A DNA stretch of 25,152 nucleotides, taken from contig JAKCCP010000294.1 in the NCBI GenBank assembly GCA_021841985.1, positions 1 to 25,152 of the forward strand, written 5' to 3'. The position numbers and the translations under genes were made by a program. Shown in pieces: positions 8,556 through 16,690 of this stretch; position 1 is the first letter of the stretch, and the number at the start of each line of letters is the position of its first letter. The stretch comes from Pseudomonadota bacterium (lineage in GTDB: Bacteria; Pseudomonadota; Alphaproteobacteria; Acetobacterales; Acetobacteraceae). Below the pieces are notes generated by a model. It made no database searches, was not told where the DNA came from, and worked only from the letters and a program-made list of their open reading frames with translations.

Positions 8556-9746
8556 CTAGCGTGGCAGCAGCAGGTATTCCGTGCCCGCAGCGTTCATCCG
8601 CCCGGCGCGTGCGCCGGCCTCCGCGCCCCAGCCGAAAAAAATATCGGCGCGAAGCGGACCGGTGATCGCCCCGCCGAGGTCTTGCGCCACCATCAGCCGC
8701 TGCAAGGGCGCCCCGCTCAGCGGATCGGTGGTCGCGACAAAAACCGGCGCGCCAAGCGGGATGAAAGCGCGATCGATGGCGAGGGAGCGGCCCGGGGTGA
8801 GAGCGGCGCCGAGCGCCCCGGGTGGGCCGAGGCTCGCCGGATAGTCGCGCAATTCATGGAAAAACACATAGTCAGGATTTTTTTCCATGACCGCACGCGC
8901 CTCGGCGGGATGGGCGAGGAGCCAGGCGCGGATCGATTGCTCGGAGACCTGATCGGCGCTCAGGGCGCCGCGCTGCACCAGAACCCGCCCGATCGGCACG
9001 TAGGGAAGGCCGTTCTGCGCGGCATAGGCGACGCGCACCACATGGCCGTCGGCGAGATCGATACGCCCGGCCCCTTGGATCTGGAGGAAAAATGCATCGA
9101 TCGGGCTGGCCAGCCAGAGGATCGCGAGGCGCTGCGCCTCGAGCGCCCCGGCATCGATCTCGGCGCGGGTGTAATAGGGCACGAGCCGACCGTTGACCAC
9201 CCGCCCGGCGCCATGGCGACCCTTGAGATCAGGGAAGAAATCGCCGAGATCGAACGTCACGAGATCGAGCGGACGGCCGAGCAGTGGCGTCTGGAATTCC
9301 CCGCCAGGGCTGCGCGCGCCACGCAGTTCAGGCTCGTAATAGCCGGTCAGGAGGGCATTGCTCTGCCCCGCCACGCTGACCGCGAAGGGCTGCAAGCTGG
9401 CTTCAAAAAACCGCCGCGCCGCCTGCGGATCACCGGTGGCAACAGTGCGGGCCTCGGTGCAGAGCGCTCGCCAGGATTGCGCCTGCCCGCCGCGCTCGGC
9501 GGCCAGACCGGCCCCGCCCAGGCGCTGATCAGCCGGCATCACGGCCAGCCGCGCGCAGCTCCGCTGGAATGAGGCCAGCGCCGCCGCCGCGTCGTCCTCG
9601 GCCCAGCCGGGCAGTTGCGCGAAATCGACCGGGGTGAGCTGCATCGACCCCGGCGCCACCGGACCCGAAGGGGCCGGGGCCACGCAGGCGCCAAGCAGCA
9701 GAGCGCCGGCTAGGCCAAGGGCCAGGCGCCACGCGGACGCCGCCAT
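8556..9746 (-). CDS. mltA: membrane-bound lytic murein transglycosylase A
   Basis: MltA cleaves the MurNAc-GlcNAc bond of peptidoglycan to give 1,6-anhydro products; it is anchored to the outer membrane. The protein has 396 residues. The signal peptide ends in a lipobox (LLLGAC). MltA-domain blocks are ALLTGYYEPELRG, VPYYTRAEIDAG and FFLQIQGAGRIDLADG, followed by the C-terminal 3D domain with the catalytic acid region AQDLGGAITGPLRADIFFGWG (Asp356 and Asp368). The start ATG (9746-9744) overlaps the timA stop as ATGA; ten upstream residues in the open frame are not needed. The timA-mltA order is common in alphaproteobacteria. It ends 14 bp from the convergent aldolase gene. Confidence 0.95.
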   Translation of the reverse strand: MAASAWRLALGLAGALLLGACVAPAPSGPVAPGSMQLTPVDFAQLPGWAEDDAAAALASFQRSCARLAVMPADQRLGGAGLAAERGGQAQSWRALCTEARTVATGDPQAARRFFEASLQPFAVSVAGQSNALLTGYYEPELRGARSPGGEFQTPLLGRPLDLVTFDLGDFFPDLKGRHGAGRVVNGRLVPYYTRAEIDAGALEAQRLAILWLASPIDAFFLQIQGAGRIDLADGHVVRVAYAAQNGLPYVPIGRVLVQRGALSADQVSEQSIRAWLLAHPAEARAVMEKNPDYVFFHELRDYPASLGPPGALGAALTPGRSLAIDRAFIPLGAPVFVATTDPLSGAPLQRLMVAQDLGGAITGPLRADIFFGWGAEAGARAGRMNAAGTEYLLLPR

Positions 9747-10408
9747 CAGCTCTGCCCGACCGCCACCAGCCGCCACGCGGGGTCGGCGCTGGCGAGATCA
9801 CGCTCGAACGTCCAGAGATCGATGATCTCGGTGACCGCCTCGGTGCCCTGCACGACCGCACCCTTGGCGTCGCGGGTGAACGCGATCTGATCGGAGACGA
9901 TGCGAACCGTGATCGCCGCCCGCGTGCTGGCGAGTGTCGCCTCGGTGATGGCGGTTTCAAGGATCGCTCTGATCTCGCTCTGCTGCACCTCGCCAGCGGC
10001 CTCGCGCGTGGCGATTGCCGCCTCGAAGGCCTGTACGGTCTCGCGGCCGAGCAGACCCGCGAGGGTGGCACGGTCGCCGGCGGCGTAAGCGGTGACGATC
10101 AGGCGAAAGGCGCGCTCGGCGCCTTCGAGGAAGCTGATTGGATCGAAGCCATGATCGATGCCTCGCATCGCCGCCAGCGCCTGACCGGCGGGACTCGCGG
10201 GATCGGGCAGGGTGCGGCGCGGCGCCGGCACCTCGGGGACCGGCTCGGCGCGGCCCTCGATCACCGGACTGCCGGGCGGCGCGACAGCGGGCTCGGCCGG
10301 GCGTTCGAAACCTGTGCGCCGGCCGAGCACGCTGCGCAGGCGGAGCACCAGGAACAGCGCGATCATCCCAAACAGGATTAGATCAATGGGAAAACTGCCG
10401 AGGCCCAT
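9746..10408 (-). CDS. timA: Tim44/TimA family putative membrane adaptor
   Basis: Bacterial homologue of mitochondrial Tim44; TimA in alphaproteobacteria is an inner-membrane-associated protein of uncertain function. The protein has 220 residues. One N-terminal membrane segment (about 4-24, FPIDLILFGMIALFLVLRLRSVLGRRTGFE) is followed by a Pro/Ala/Glu-rich linker (about 35-75). The Tim44-like domain follows (about 80-218), with FLEGAERAFRLIVTAYAAGDRATLAGLL, SDQIAFTRDAKG and IIDLWTFERDLASADPAWRLVAVGQ. The ATG at 10408 is chosen over a TTG two codons upstream. It lies 7 bp after the kinase gene and its stop overlaps mltA. Confidence 0.9.
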   Translation of the reverse strand: MGLGSFPIDLILFGMIALFLVLRLRSVLGRRTGFERPAEPAVAPPGSPVIEGRAEPVPEVPAPRRTLPDPASPAGQALAAMRGIDHGFDPISFLEGAERAFRLIVTAYAAGDRATLAGLLGRETVQAFEAAIATREAAGEVQQSEIRAILETAITEATLASTRAAITVRIVSDQIAFTRDAKGAVVQGTEAVTEIIDLWTFERDLASADPAWRLVAVGQS

Positions 10409-10415
10409 GCTCAAC

Positions 10416-11393
10416 TCAATTCGCGGCGAGGTCGCGGAGGCCGAGCCTCGGCCGGGCGCCGTATTGCCCGATCACCAAAGCGGCGGCGCGGCTGCCGAGC
10501 CAGCCGCTGGCGGCCAGATCGCGCCCGGCAGCAAGTCCGGCGAGAAAGCCTGCGGCATAGGCATCCCCCGCCCCGGTGGTGTCGATCACCACGGCAGGTG
10601 CGGCCGGCACCGCGACCTGCTCGGCGCCCCGCAAGATCAGGCTGCCGCGCTCGCTCCGGGTGAGCACGGCGAGCGCCACATCGCGCCGCGCCGCCGCGGC
10701 GGCGGTGGCGAAATCGTCGGTCTCGTAGAGGCTCTGGATTTCCGCTTCATTGGCGAAAAGAATGTCGATATGGGCGAGCAGCGCGCGGAAGGCGGCGCGA
10801 TGGCGGGCGACGCAGAACGGATCGGAAAGCGAGAGCGCGACGCGCTTGCCCCCCCCGCGCGCGAGGCGAGCGGCAGCGTGAAAGGCCGCCTGGGCCGGCG
10901 GCGGGTCGAACAGAAAGCCCTCAAGATAGACGACATCGGCGGCGGCGATCAGCGCGGGGTCGAGATCGGCCTCGCTGAACGTGACACAGGCGCCGAGAAA
11001 GGTGTTCATGGTGCGCTGCCCGTCGGGCGTGACGAGAATGAGAGAGCGCGCGGTGGGGGCACCACCGACGAGCGCGGGCGTCGGAAAATGGACACTGGCG
11101 GCGGTGATGTCGTGGCGGAATACCTCGCCGAGCTGGTCATCGGCGACCTTGCCGAGAAAGCCGACGCGCGCTCCGAGCCCGGCGGCGACGGCGCAGGTAT
11201 TGGCGACCGAGCCGCCGCTGCTTTCCACCCCGGGCGGCATCGCGGCGTAGAGATGCTCGGCGGTGTCCGCCTCGATCAGCTGCATCGTGCCCTTCACCAT
11301 TTTGTGTTCGGCGAGGAACGCCTCGGGCACGGCGGCGACGACATCAACGATGGCGTTGCCAAGACCAAGAATATCAAAATTGCGGGCGGGCAT
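10416..11393 (-). CDS. PfkB-family kinase, adenosine kinase-like
   Basis: Ribokinase/PfkB superfamily, 325 residues, of the type annotated as adenosine kinase in alphaproteobacteria (adenosine + ATP to AMP). It shows the N-terminal block DILGLGNAIVDVVA, the GG switch SSGGSVANTCAVAAGLG, FLGKVADDQLGEVF, and NEAEIQSLYE. The C-terminal signature with anion hole and catalytic base is DTTGAGDAYAAGFLAG (about 271-286, base Asp277). The start ATG (11393) gives the family N-terminus MPARNFDILG; 47 further upstream residues are low-complexity and rejected. It is first of an apparent kinase-timA-mltA operon. Substrate preference (adenosine or another nucleoside or sugar) cannot be fixed from sequence. 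Confidence 0.88.
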   Translation of the reverse strand: MPARNFDILGLGNAIVDVVAAVPEAFLAEHKMVKGTMQLIEADTAEHLYAAMPPGVESSGGSVANTCAVAAGLGARVGFLGKVADDQLGEVFRHDITAASVHFPTPALVGGAPTARSLILVTPDGQRTMNTFLGACVTFSEADLDPALIAAADVVYLEGFLFDPPPAQAAFHAAARLARGGGKRVALSLSDPFCVARHRAAFRALLAHIDILFANEAEIQSLYETDDFATAAAAARRDVALAVLTRSERGSLILRGAEQVAVPAAPAVVIDTTGAGDAYAAGFLAGLAAGRDLAASGWLGSRAAALVIGQYGARPRLGLRDLAAN

Positions 11394-11587
11394 CCGAAAA
11401 CTCCCTGCACGTCGGCGCCCCATCGGCACGCCGGGTGTCTCCGAGGGCGGTAGCATCGCGCCTGCCGCACGGCAACCCGAGCCGGTCGCCCCCGGCAGTG
11501 TGCCAGCTCGCAGGGCACGGGTTGCCGGAGGCACGATGCCTGTGTTACGCCAGCGCCTCCCCGAGGTCAGATTGAGATGGAGAGACC

Positions 11588-12256
11588 GTGTTCAAACGCC
11601 GCAAGCCTGAAGACGTGCCGGCGGCTGAAGCCGTCCCACGCGATCCCCGACCGCAAGGCGCGCACCCCCCCACGGCCGAGCCGCCGCGCGCGCAGCAAGG
11701 CCCGCTCGCCGCGCTCGCCAACAGCCAGCCTGGCGATTCCGGGCTCGGCGTGCCGCCATTCCGCCCCGCGCCCCCGAAGGAGACCGCCATGAGCCGCACG
11801 CCGCTCACCCCGCCGCAACCCTCCCTCGCCCCGGGCGGCGCGCCGCGCCCGAGCGGCGCTCGGCCAGGTCGCGAAGGCTCTGGAGAGCCGCGGACCCTGG
11901 TCGTCGGACGTGGCATCAGTGTGCAGGGCACCGTGCAGGATGCTGAGCGCCTGGTGGTCGAGGGGACGGTCGAATCGAGCATGATCCACGCCAACGAACT
12001 CGCGGTCGCCCAGGGTGGCGTTTTCAAGGGCGAGGTCGAGGTCGAGGAGGCGGAGGTCGCCGGCACGGTTGACGGAACCCTGACGGTGCGCAACAGCCTG
12101 GTGGTGCGGGCCAGCGGCCGGGTGCTCGGCACCGCGCGCTGCCGCCGGCTCCAAGTCGAGGATGGCGGGCAGATCACCGGACGCATCGAGATGCTAGGCG
12201 AAGCCCCCCGCAGCGATCTGCCGCGGCTGGCCGCCGCTGCCGAAACCGCTTCCTGA
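11588..12256 (+). CDS. bactofilin family cytoskeletal protein
   Basis: Bactofilins polymerise through a right-handed beta-helix domain and help with cell shape, stalk or envelope placement. The protein has 222 residues. Residues 1-100 are Pro/Ala-rich and likely disordered. The helix domain runs about 103-205 with regular 16-18-residue turns (VVGRGISVQGTVQDAERLVVEGTVES, ANELAVAQGGVFKGEVEVEEAEVAGTVDGTLTVR, LVVRASGRVLGTARCRRLQVEDGGQITG), ending in an Ala-rich tail. The disordered N-part is longer than usual. The start is GTG at 11588 behind GGAGAGACC; an internal ATG at 11790 would remove the disordered part. It is followed by rpmG, with a 70-bp gap. Confidence 0.9.
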   Translation: MFKRRKPEDVPAAEAVPRDPRPQGAHPPTAEPPRAQQGPLAALANSQPGDSGLGVPPFRPAPPKETAMSRTPLTPPQPSLAPGGAPRPSGARPGREGSGEPRTLVVGRGISVQGTVQDAERLVVEGTVESSMIHANELAVAQGGVFKGEVEVEEAEVAGTVDGTLTVRNSLVVRASGRVLGTARCRRLQVEDGGQITGRIEMLGEAPRSDLPRLAAAAETAS

Positions 12257-12277
12257 ACGCGGGAAACCGCTCCGATC

Positions 12278-12306
12278 TTGACTTCGCGGCGCCGCTCTGC
12301 AAGGTG
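12278..12306 (+). promoter_or_regulatory. weak candidate promoter of rpmG
   Basis: TTGACT (12278-12283) is followed at 17 bp by AAGGTG (12301-12306), 21 bp before the rpmG ATG. The -35 is good and the -10 is poor. Low confidence. Confidence 0.25.
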
Positions 12307-12326
12307 CCGCGCCAAAGAGGTGTGAT

Positions 12327-12494
12327 ATGGCCAAGTCCAACGTCGTTCAGATCCGGCTCGTCTCGTCAGGTGATACCGGATATTTCTACGTGACCAAGAA
12401 AAATGCCCGCAATCAGGCTGGCAAGCTCGAACTCAAGAAATACGACCCGGTGCTGCGCAAGCACGTCGTCTTTCGCGAGGCGAAGATAAAGTAG
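12327..12494 (+). CDS. rpmG: 50S ribosomal protein L33
   Basis: Small ribosomal protein of the 50S E-site region. It is 55 residues, the normal length. It starts [20 protein letters not shown] and continues [31 protein letters not shown], a textbook L33. There are no CxxC zinc ribbons, so it is the zinc-independent (C-) form. ATG at 12327 is preceded by AGAGGTGTGAT. The stop TAG (12492-12494) is 33 bp from the end of the convergent formylglutamate amidohydrolase-like gene; no clear terminator is seen in that gap. Confidence 0.97.
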   Translation: MAKSNVVQIRLVSSGDTGYFYVTKKNARNQAGKLELKKYDPVLRKHVVFREAKIK

Positions 12495-12527
12495 CTAATC
12501 CCCCACGCCACTTCGGCGCCTGCCCGT

Positions 12528-13403
12528 TCATCGCAACAAATCAGCCGCCTCGCGGGCAAGTGTCGCGATGAACCGCGCGACTGCGTCACGTGTCGCGGCG
12601 AAACCCGCGGCACGTTCGATCCGCGCCTCGTCCATGTAGAGCCTGCGGGCCAGCTCGATTTGCACCGCCTGCACCCCCTCGCCCGGGCGCCCGTAATGGC
12701 GGGTGATGAAGCCCCCGGCATAGGGATCGTTGCGCCGCACGCGCAAGCCCAGATCGCCGAGCAGCGTCTCGATCCGCGCCGTGGTCGTGGGCGTCGCGGT
12801 GGTGCCGTGGGCATCGCCGAGCACGACATCGACGGCGCTCAACCCAGCGAGCCCGGCGGCTGGCATGGAATGGCAATCGATCAGCAGGCAGCGGCCAAAT
12901 TGCCCCCGCGTCTCAGCCACCAGGGCGGTGAGACGGTGGTGAAACGGCTCCCAGCACGCCTCGATGCGCGCCTTGGCCTCGACGAAACGTAACCGGGCGC
13001 GATAGATCGGCTCACCCGAGGCGACGACGCGCGGGATAGTGCCAAGGCCGGCGGCAACACGTGGACTTTTGTCGTTAACGAAATCCGGCAACCCATCCTC
13101 GAACATCGCCGGATCAAGCTCCCAGGCCTCGCGATTGGCATCGCAATAGGCCCGCGGAAAAGTCGCGGCGAGCAGCACGGCGCCATGGCCGGGGGCGGCG
13201 GCGAACAGTTCATCGACGAAACTGTCCTCGCTCCGCCTGAGGTTTCGCGGATCGAGCCGGGAGGCGGCGATGAAGTCGGGCGGATAGCAGCAGCCGGAAT
13301 GCGGCGAGGTGAAGATCAGCGGCGCGGTGCGCAACACCGGACGGCGCTCGGTGAAGGGCGGCGGGCGGGCGGCAACGGCCGGGGGCGGGTTCGGGATGTC
13401 CAT
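12528..13403 (-). CDS. N-formylglutamate amidohydrolase family protein
   Basis: FGase-family metallohydrolase of 291 residues. The reference reaction is N-formyl-L-glutamate to formate + glutamate in histidine breakdown, but family members outside hut operons often act on other N-acyl substrates. Visible motifs are FTSPHSG (about 31-37), RRSEDSFVDELF, FPRAYCDANRE, IDCHSM (about 174-179) and the C-terminal block NDPYAGGFITRHYGRP followed by VQAVQIELARRLYMDE. Metal ligands are probably in PHSG, SED and DCHS. No hut genes are nearby, so the substrate is uncertain. The start ATG at 13403 fits; nothing else in frame is better. Confidence 0.87.
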   Translation of the reverse strand: MDIPNPPPAVAARPPPFTERRPVLRTAPLIFTSPHSGCCYPPDFIAASRLDPRNLRRSEDSFVDELFAAAPGHGAVLLAATFPRAYCDANREAWELDPAMFEDGLPDFVNDKSPRVAAGLGTIPRVVASGEPIYRARLRFVEAKARIEACWEPFHHRLTALVAETRGQFGRCLLIDCHSMPAAGLAGLSAVDVVLGDAHGTTATPTTTARIETLLGDLGLRVRRNDPYAGGFITRHYGRPGEGVQAVQIELARRLYMDEARIERAAGFAATRDAVARFIATLAREAADLLR

Positions 13404-13440
13404 GCGCCTATTAAGCGCCCTGCCCCGCCGCTGTCACCCA

Positions 13441-13464
13441 CCCCCCCGCCGCACGACGGGGGGG
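13441..13464 (-). terminator. strong GC hairpin after the RTX-like gene
   Basis: CCCCCCCG (13441-13448) and CGGGGGGG (13457-13464) form an 8-bp stem with an 8-base loop, beginning 8 bp after the stop of the RTX-like gene. There is no U-run, so intrinsic termination is doubtful; it may instead protect the 3' end. Its position suggests transcript ending. Confidence 0.4.
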
Positions 13465-13471
13465 CGCCGGA

Positions 13472-14950
13472 TCAGGTGATGGCGCCGCTCGGCAGATGGC
13501 TCACGCCGTTCAGCACGATCTGGGTGTGGTCCGACAGCGTGATGCTGGTGGAACCGGCCGCCGAGGCCACGGTGTAGGAATTGGCGGCATAGTTCACCAG
13601 ATCGATGTGGTCATTGGTCGGATTGAAGCCGTTGATGATGCTGACCCCGCCGGCTTGGCCATTGATGAAGAGGAAATCGTCGGCTCCGGTGCCGGCACTG
13701 ATGGTATCCATGCCGCCGGTACCGGCGATGACATCGGTATTGGCGCCGTTGAGCGCGATGACGTCACCGCCGCTGCCGGCCCAGATCGTCTGATTACCAC
13801 TGGCGCCGCCGACCACGGTATTGTTGTTGCCGCCGGTGAGGACGATGAGGTCATTGCCGGTGCCCCCCCAGATGGTGTTGTTGCCGCCGGCGCCGCCGAG
13901 CAGGGTTTCGTTGCCGGTGCTAGCGACCAGCACGTCGCCGCCTTTCGCCCCGCCATAGAGCTGATCGCCAGAACCGCCGCCGACCAGGGTCACCGGGCCA
14001 CTATTGCCGACCAGGAGGTTATTGCCCGCGCTGCCGCCAAAAAACGTGCCGCCGCCGGTGCCGCCCCAAACCGTGATCGAGCCGACGCCGCCTTCGACGG
14101 TCATCATCCCAGAACCAGCGACGATGGTGTTGTCCTGCGCCCCGGCGACGGTGCTGGCATCGATGAAGGTGAGCGAACCGCTGCCGCCGAACACCGTGTC
14201 GTTGCTGCCGGTGGCATCGACGGTGTCGTTCCCGGAGCCGCCGATGATCATGTCGCGCCCGCCCGAGGAGACGAAATCGTTGCCGCTGCCAAGCCCGATC
14301 GTGTCCTGGCCGGCGGCGGCGGTGGTGATCACGTCATTGCCGGCATTAGTCCAGACCTGGTTGGTGCCGCCTTCGAGATCGAAGGTCCAGGTGCCCATGT
14401 GCGCTTGGCCGCCGACCACGATATTGGTGCCACCCTCGGCGACGAAAGCGCCGTTCGCCGACTGGGCGAAGAGCGTCATGCCGCCATCACCGGTTGCGAT
14501 ATATTGGAAGGGCTTGGCGGTATCGACCACGGTCAGTGGCGCGGTGCCGTCGCTGATCAGCCCGACCAGGTTATCGCCCGTGAGGTCCATCAGCGGGGCA
14601 TTGGCGGTGGCGATATCGGCGAAGAGCAGAGTTGGCTGCGACAGCGGATAAATATCGTAGGGCGCGGCGCTGACGACGAGCGGTGTCCACGGCATGCCGT
14701 TGACGGTGGCGGCCATCATCGCCTGCACGAAACCGCCGGGCAGGCCGTCGACGAAACTGGTGAAGGCGCTCGGGATGGAGGGGGCTGCGGGGATGACCGG
14801 CGGCGGCGGTGGGGCGGGCGGCAGCGGCGGTGGCGGGCCCATCACCCGATCATCGGGATCCTCGTTGCCGTTCGGCGCCTGGCCATGCAGATCTCCCTGC
14901 TGATCGGGATCGCCCCCGGCGTTACCATAACCATTGTCCTCATGCGCCAT
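13472..14950 (-). CDS. RTX-like glycine-rich calcium-binding repeat protein
   Basis: A probable type I secreted or surface protein of 492 residues with no signal peptide. Its regions are: an acidic, Gln/Asn/Gly-rich start (1-38); a proline tract (39-60, PPPPLPPAPPPPP); a unique region (about 60-195); degenerate RTX-type nonapeptides (about 200-430), for example GSGNDFV, GGSGNDTV, GGTGNDLIV and AGTGADDFLFING; and a C-terminal domain (GFNPTNDHIDLVNY to the end) like the tail of RTX adhesins that carries the secretion signal. Many repeats lack the Asp of GGxGxDxLx (GGNNN, GASGNQ), so calcium binding may be partial. ATG at 14950 and GTG at 14956 are both possible; AGGAG is 5 bp before the GTG and 11 bp before the ATG. 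No hlyB/hlyD-type genes are adjacent. Function unknown. Confidence 0.8.
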   Translation of the reverse strand: MAHEDNGYGNAGGDPDQQGDLHGQAPNGNEDPDDRVMGPPPPLPPAPPPPPVIPAAPSIPSAFTSFVDGLPGGFVQAMMAATVNGMPWTPLVVSAAPYDIYPLSQPTLLFADIATANAPLMDLTGDNLVGLISDGTAPLTVVDTAKPFQYIATGDGGMTLFAQSANGAFVAEGGTNIVVGGQAHMGTWTFDLEGGTNQVWTNAGNDVITTAAAGQDTIGLGSGNDFVSSGGRDMIIGGSGNDTVDATGSNDTVFGGSGSLTFIDASTVAGAQDNTIVAGSGMMTVEGGVGSITVWGGTGGGTFFGGSAGNNLLVGNSGPVTLVGGGSGDQLYGGAKGGDVLVASTGNETLLGGAGGNNTIWGGTGNDLIVLTGGNNNTVVGGASGNQTIWAGSGGDVIALNGANTDVIAGTGGMDTISAGTGADDFLFINGQAGGVSIINGFNPTNDHIDLVNYAANSYTVASAAGSTSITLSDHTQIVLNGVSHLPSGAIT

Positions 14951-15110
14951 GATCACCGGCTCTCCTGCTCTGCGATGGTAGATGCCAGAACCATGCTGTA
15001 AAACCAGATTAATGCGAAGCTGGAAAATGCGGCAACAAGCAAAAATTAACCATTTTTCACGAATAATTCACCTACGCCGCGCCCAACCCTCAGAGCGCAA
15101 CCGTCGGCCT

Positions 15111-15138
15111 CCAAGTATTAGGCGCCAACTATTAGGCG
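15111..15138. repeat. 14-bp tandem duplication at the 3' end of the lpd-like gene
   Basis: CCAAGTATTAGGCG (15111-15124) is followed directly by CCAACTATTAGGCG (15125-15138), 13 of 14 bases identical. The second copy contains the stop codon and last codon of the dehydrogenase, so the copy beyond it is non-coding. It is probably a slippage duplication. Confidence 0.7.
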
Positions 15139-16523
15139 CGGAGGCTGCGCGCCGCCTTGTTGATGCCTTCGGTGAGCATGGGATGGGGGAAAGCCATCGC
15201 GCCGAGGGTCTCGGCGGTACTCTCAGCAGCGATCGCCAGCGCCAGCGGGGCAATGATATGGGCCGCGTCGAGACCGGCAACCTGCGCGCCGATCAGGCGC
15301 CGCGTCGCAGTCGCGAACACCAGTTTGATGAAGCCCTCGGTCTCGCCGAAAATCTGCGCCCGCGAATCGGTGCGGTCGTCATACACGGTGACAGCGGTCT
15401 TGATGCCCTGCTGCGCCGCTTCCGCGGTCGTCAGCCCGACCCAGGCGATCTCCGGCTCGGTGAACACGGTGAATGGCACTGCGGCGAAATTCATCCCGGC
15501 TATTCCTTGTCCGGCGCTCAAGATATCGCCGGCGGCGAGCCAGCTCTGGCAAACGGCGGAATGAAACAACGGGCTGCGGCCGTTGATATCGCCGGGGGCG
15601 TAGATATGCGGCAGCGCGGTGCGGAGATGATCGTCAACGGTGATCCCGCCATGCGCCCGAAGCCCCAGCGTCTCCACGCCTGGCGGCAGAACCGCCGCGC
15701 GCCCGGTCGCCATCAAGACGCAATCTGCGGCGATGGTGCGGGGTTCGCCGCCGCTCTCATAGCGCACGAGCAATCCGCCCTGCGGGTCGCGCTGGATGGC
15801 GCTGACCTTGGCGTTGACGATGAGATCCATGCGCCGGGCGAGCGCGGTATGAAGAAACCGCGCGAGATCGGCATCGGCGCCGGGCAGGATCTCCCCGGTC
15901 GCTTCCAGGACGGTCGCGCGGGCGCCGAGATTTTGCAGCATCGAGGCGGTCTCGAGACCGATATAGCCGCCGCCGATCGCCACCAACCGTTGCGGAAACG
16001 CCAAGTCGGCGTTGAGACGGAAAACATCATGCGAGGTGAGCGCGAGTTCGGCGCCAGGGATCGGCAAGACATGCGGGGTGGAGCCGGTGGCGAGGATCAG
16101 GTTGGTGGCGTGATAGCGCGTCACGTCGCCCGCATCGGTGGTCACCTCGACACGGTGATCGTCGATGATCCGTCCGCGCCCCTTGAGCAGCGTCAGGCCG
16201 GCTTTGGCGATCTCGGCGGCGTGCTGGGCATAGCGGATATTCTGCACGCGATCCTTGTGGCGGAGCACGCTCGGCCAATCCATACCCGGCCGCGCGCCGC
16301 TGAGTCCGAATAGCGGGAATCGATCGGCGGCAACGCGGGCAAACCCGGCCTCCCGCACGGCTTTCGAGGGCACGCAGCCCTCGGCCAGGCAATCGCCGCC
16401 GAGATTGCCGATGGGATCAGCCATGACCACCTTGCGGCCCGCCGCGTGCAGCCGGAAGGCCGCCGGATAGCCGCCGCCACCGGCGCCAAGGATCAGCACG
16501 TCAACCGAGATTTCATTTGCCAT
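15132..16523 (-). CDS. dihydrolipoyl dehydrogenase-like flavoprotein disulfide reductase
   Basis: Pyridine nucleotide-disulfide oxidoreductase, class I, 463 residues. FAD motif VLILGAGGGGYPAAFRL (9-25). Redox-active pair in GGDCLAEGCVPSK (Cys45, Cys50). The NAD-binding motif is VAIGGGYIGLETASML, the second FAD motif is HIYAPGDINGRSPLFHSA, and the C-terminal His-Pro base lies in FPHPMLTEG. The active-site GGDC differs from the usual GGTC of E3 subunits, and GAGGGG from GxGPGG, so it may be a variant E3 or a related reductase. It is not next to any 2-oxoacid dehydrogenase genes. The start ATG (16523) is preceded on the coding strand by GACGGGGCAGAAAA. An FNR/FixK-type box lies 51 bp upstream. 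Confidence 0.87.
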   Translation of the reverse strand: MANEISVDVLILGAGGGGYPAAFRLHAAGRKVVMADPIGNLGGDCLAEGCVPSKAVREAGFARVAADRFPLFGLSGARPGMDWPSVLRHKDRVQNIRYAQHAAEIAKAGLTLLKGRGRIIDDHRVEVTTDAGDVTRYHATNLILATGSTPHVLPIPGAELALTSHDVFRLNADLAFPQRLVAIGGGYIGLETASMLQNLGARATVLEATGEILPGADADLARFLHTALARRMDLIVNAKVSAIQRDPQGGLLVRYESGGEPRTIAADCVLMATGRAAVLPPGVETLGLRAHGGITVDDHLRTALPHIYAPGDINGRSPLFHSAVCQSWLAAGDILSAGQGIAGMNFAAVPFTVFTEPEIAWVGLTTAEAAQQGIKTAVTVYDDRTDSRAQIFGETEGFIKLVFATATRRLIGAQVAGLDAAHIIAPLALAIAAESTAETLGAMAFPHPMLTEGINKAARSLRA

Positions 16524-16573
16524 TTTTCTGCCCCGTCCTGGCGTTAGCCTTGCACCAGCGACGGCGGCGGGCA

Positions 16574-16587
16574 TTGACCGGGATCAA
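16574..16587. promoter_or_regulatory. FNR/FixK-type binding site
   Basis: TTGACCGGGATCAA matches TTGA-N6-TCAA, the known site of the FNR/FixK branch of the CRP family, and 9 of 10 defined positions of TTGAT-N4-ATCAA. It is in the divergent spacer between the dehydrogenase start (16523) and the lipoprotein start (16691). Its centre is about 58 bp from the dehydrogenase ATG, compatible with a class II activated promoter on the minus strand. It overlaps another inverted repeat, CCGGGAT-CA-ATCCCGG (16578-16593). Regulator not in window. Confidence 0.55.
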
Positions 16588-16690
16588 TCCCGGCGCCGAG
16601 CCTGGCTCCCCTACCGGCGCGCCGCCGGGACATGACATCGGAGAGCACGTTGCCTATCTAGAGATCGCGATGATGAGGAGAGAACCGCTG

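Noticed and set aside
8537..8560. Small hairpin between the convergent aldolase and mltA genes
   Set aside because: Stem of only about four pairs and no T-run; not enough for a terminator call.
10212..11453. 413-codon open frame antisense to the kinase gene
   Set aside because: No recognisable protein; the minus strand has a complete PfkB-family kinase.
13590..14340. Repeated GC-rich units that could suggest a CRISPR or DNA repeat array
   Set aside because: Units vary in sequence and length and keep codon phase; they encode RTX-type peptide repeats.
13496..15001. 501-codon open frame antisense to the RTX-like gene
   Set aside because: Its regularity only reflects the repeated glycine codons of the RTX-like protein on the other strand.
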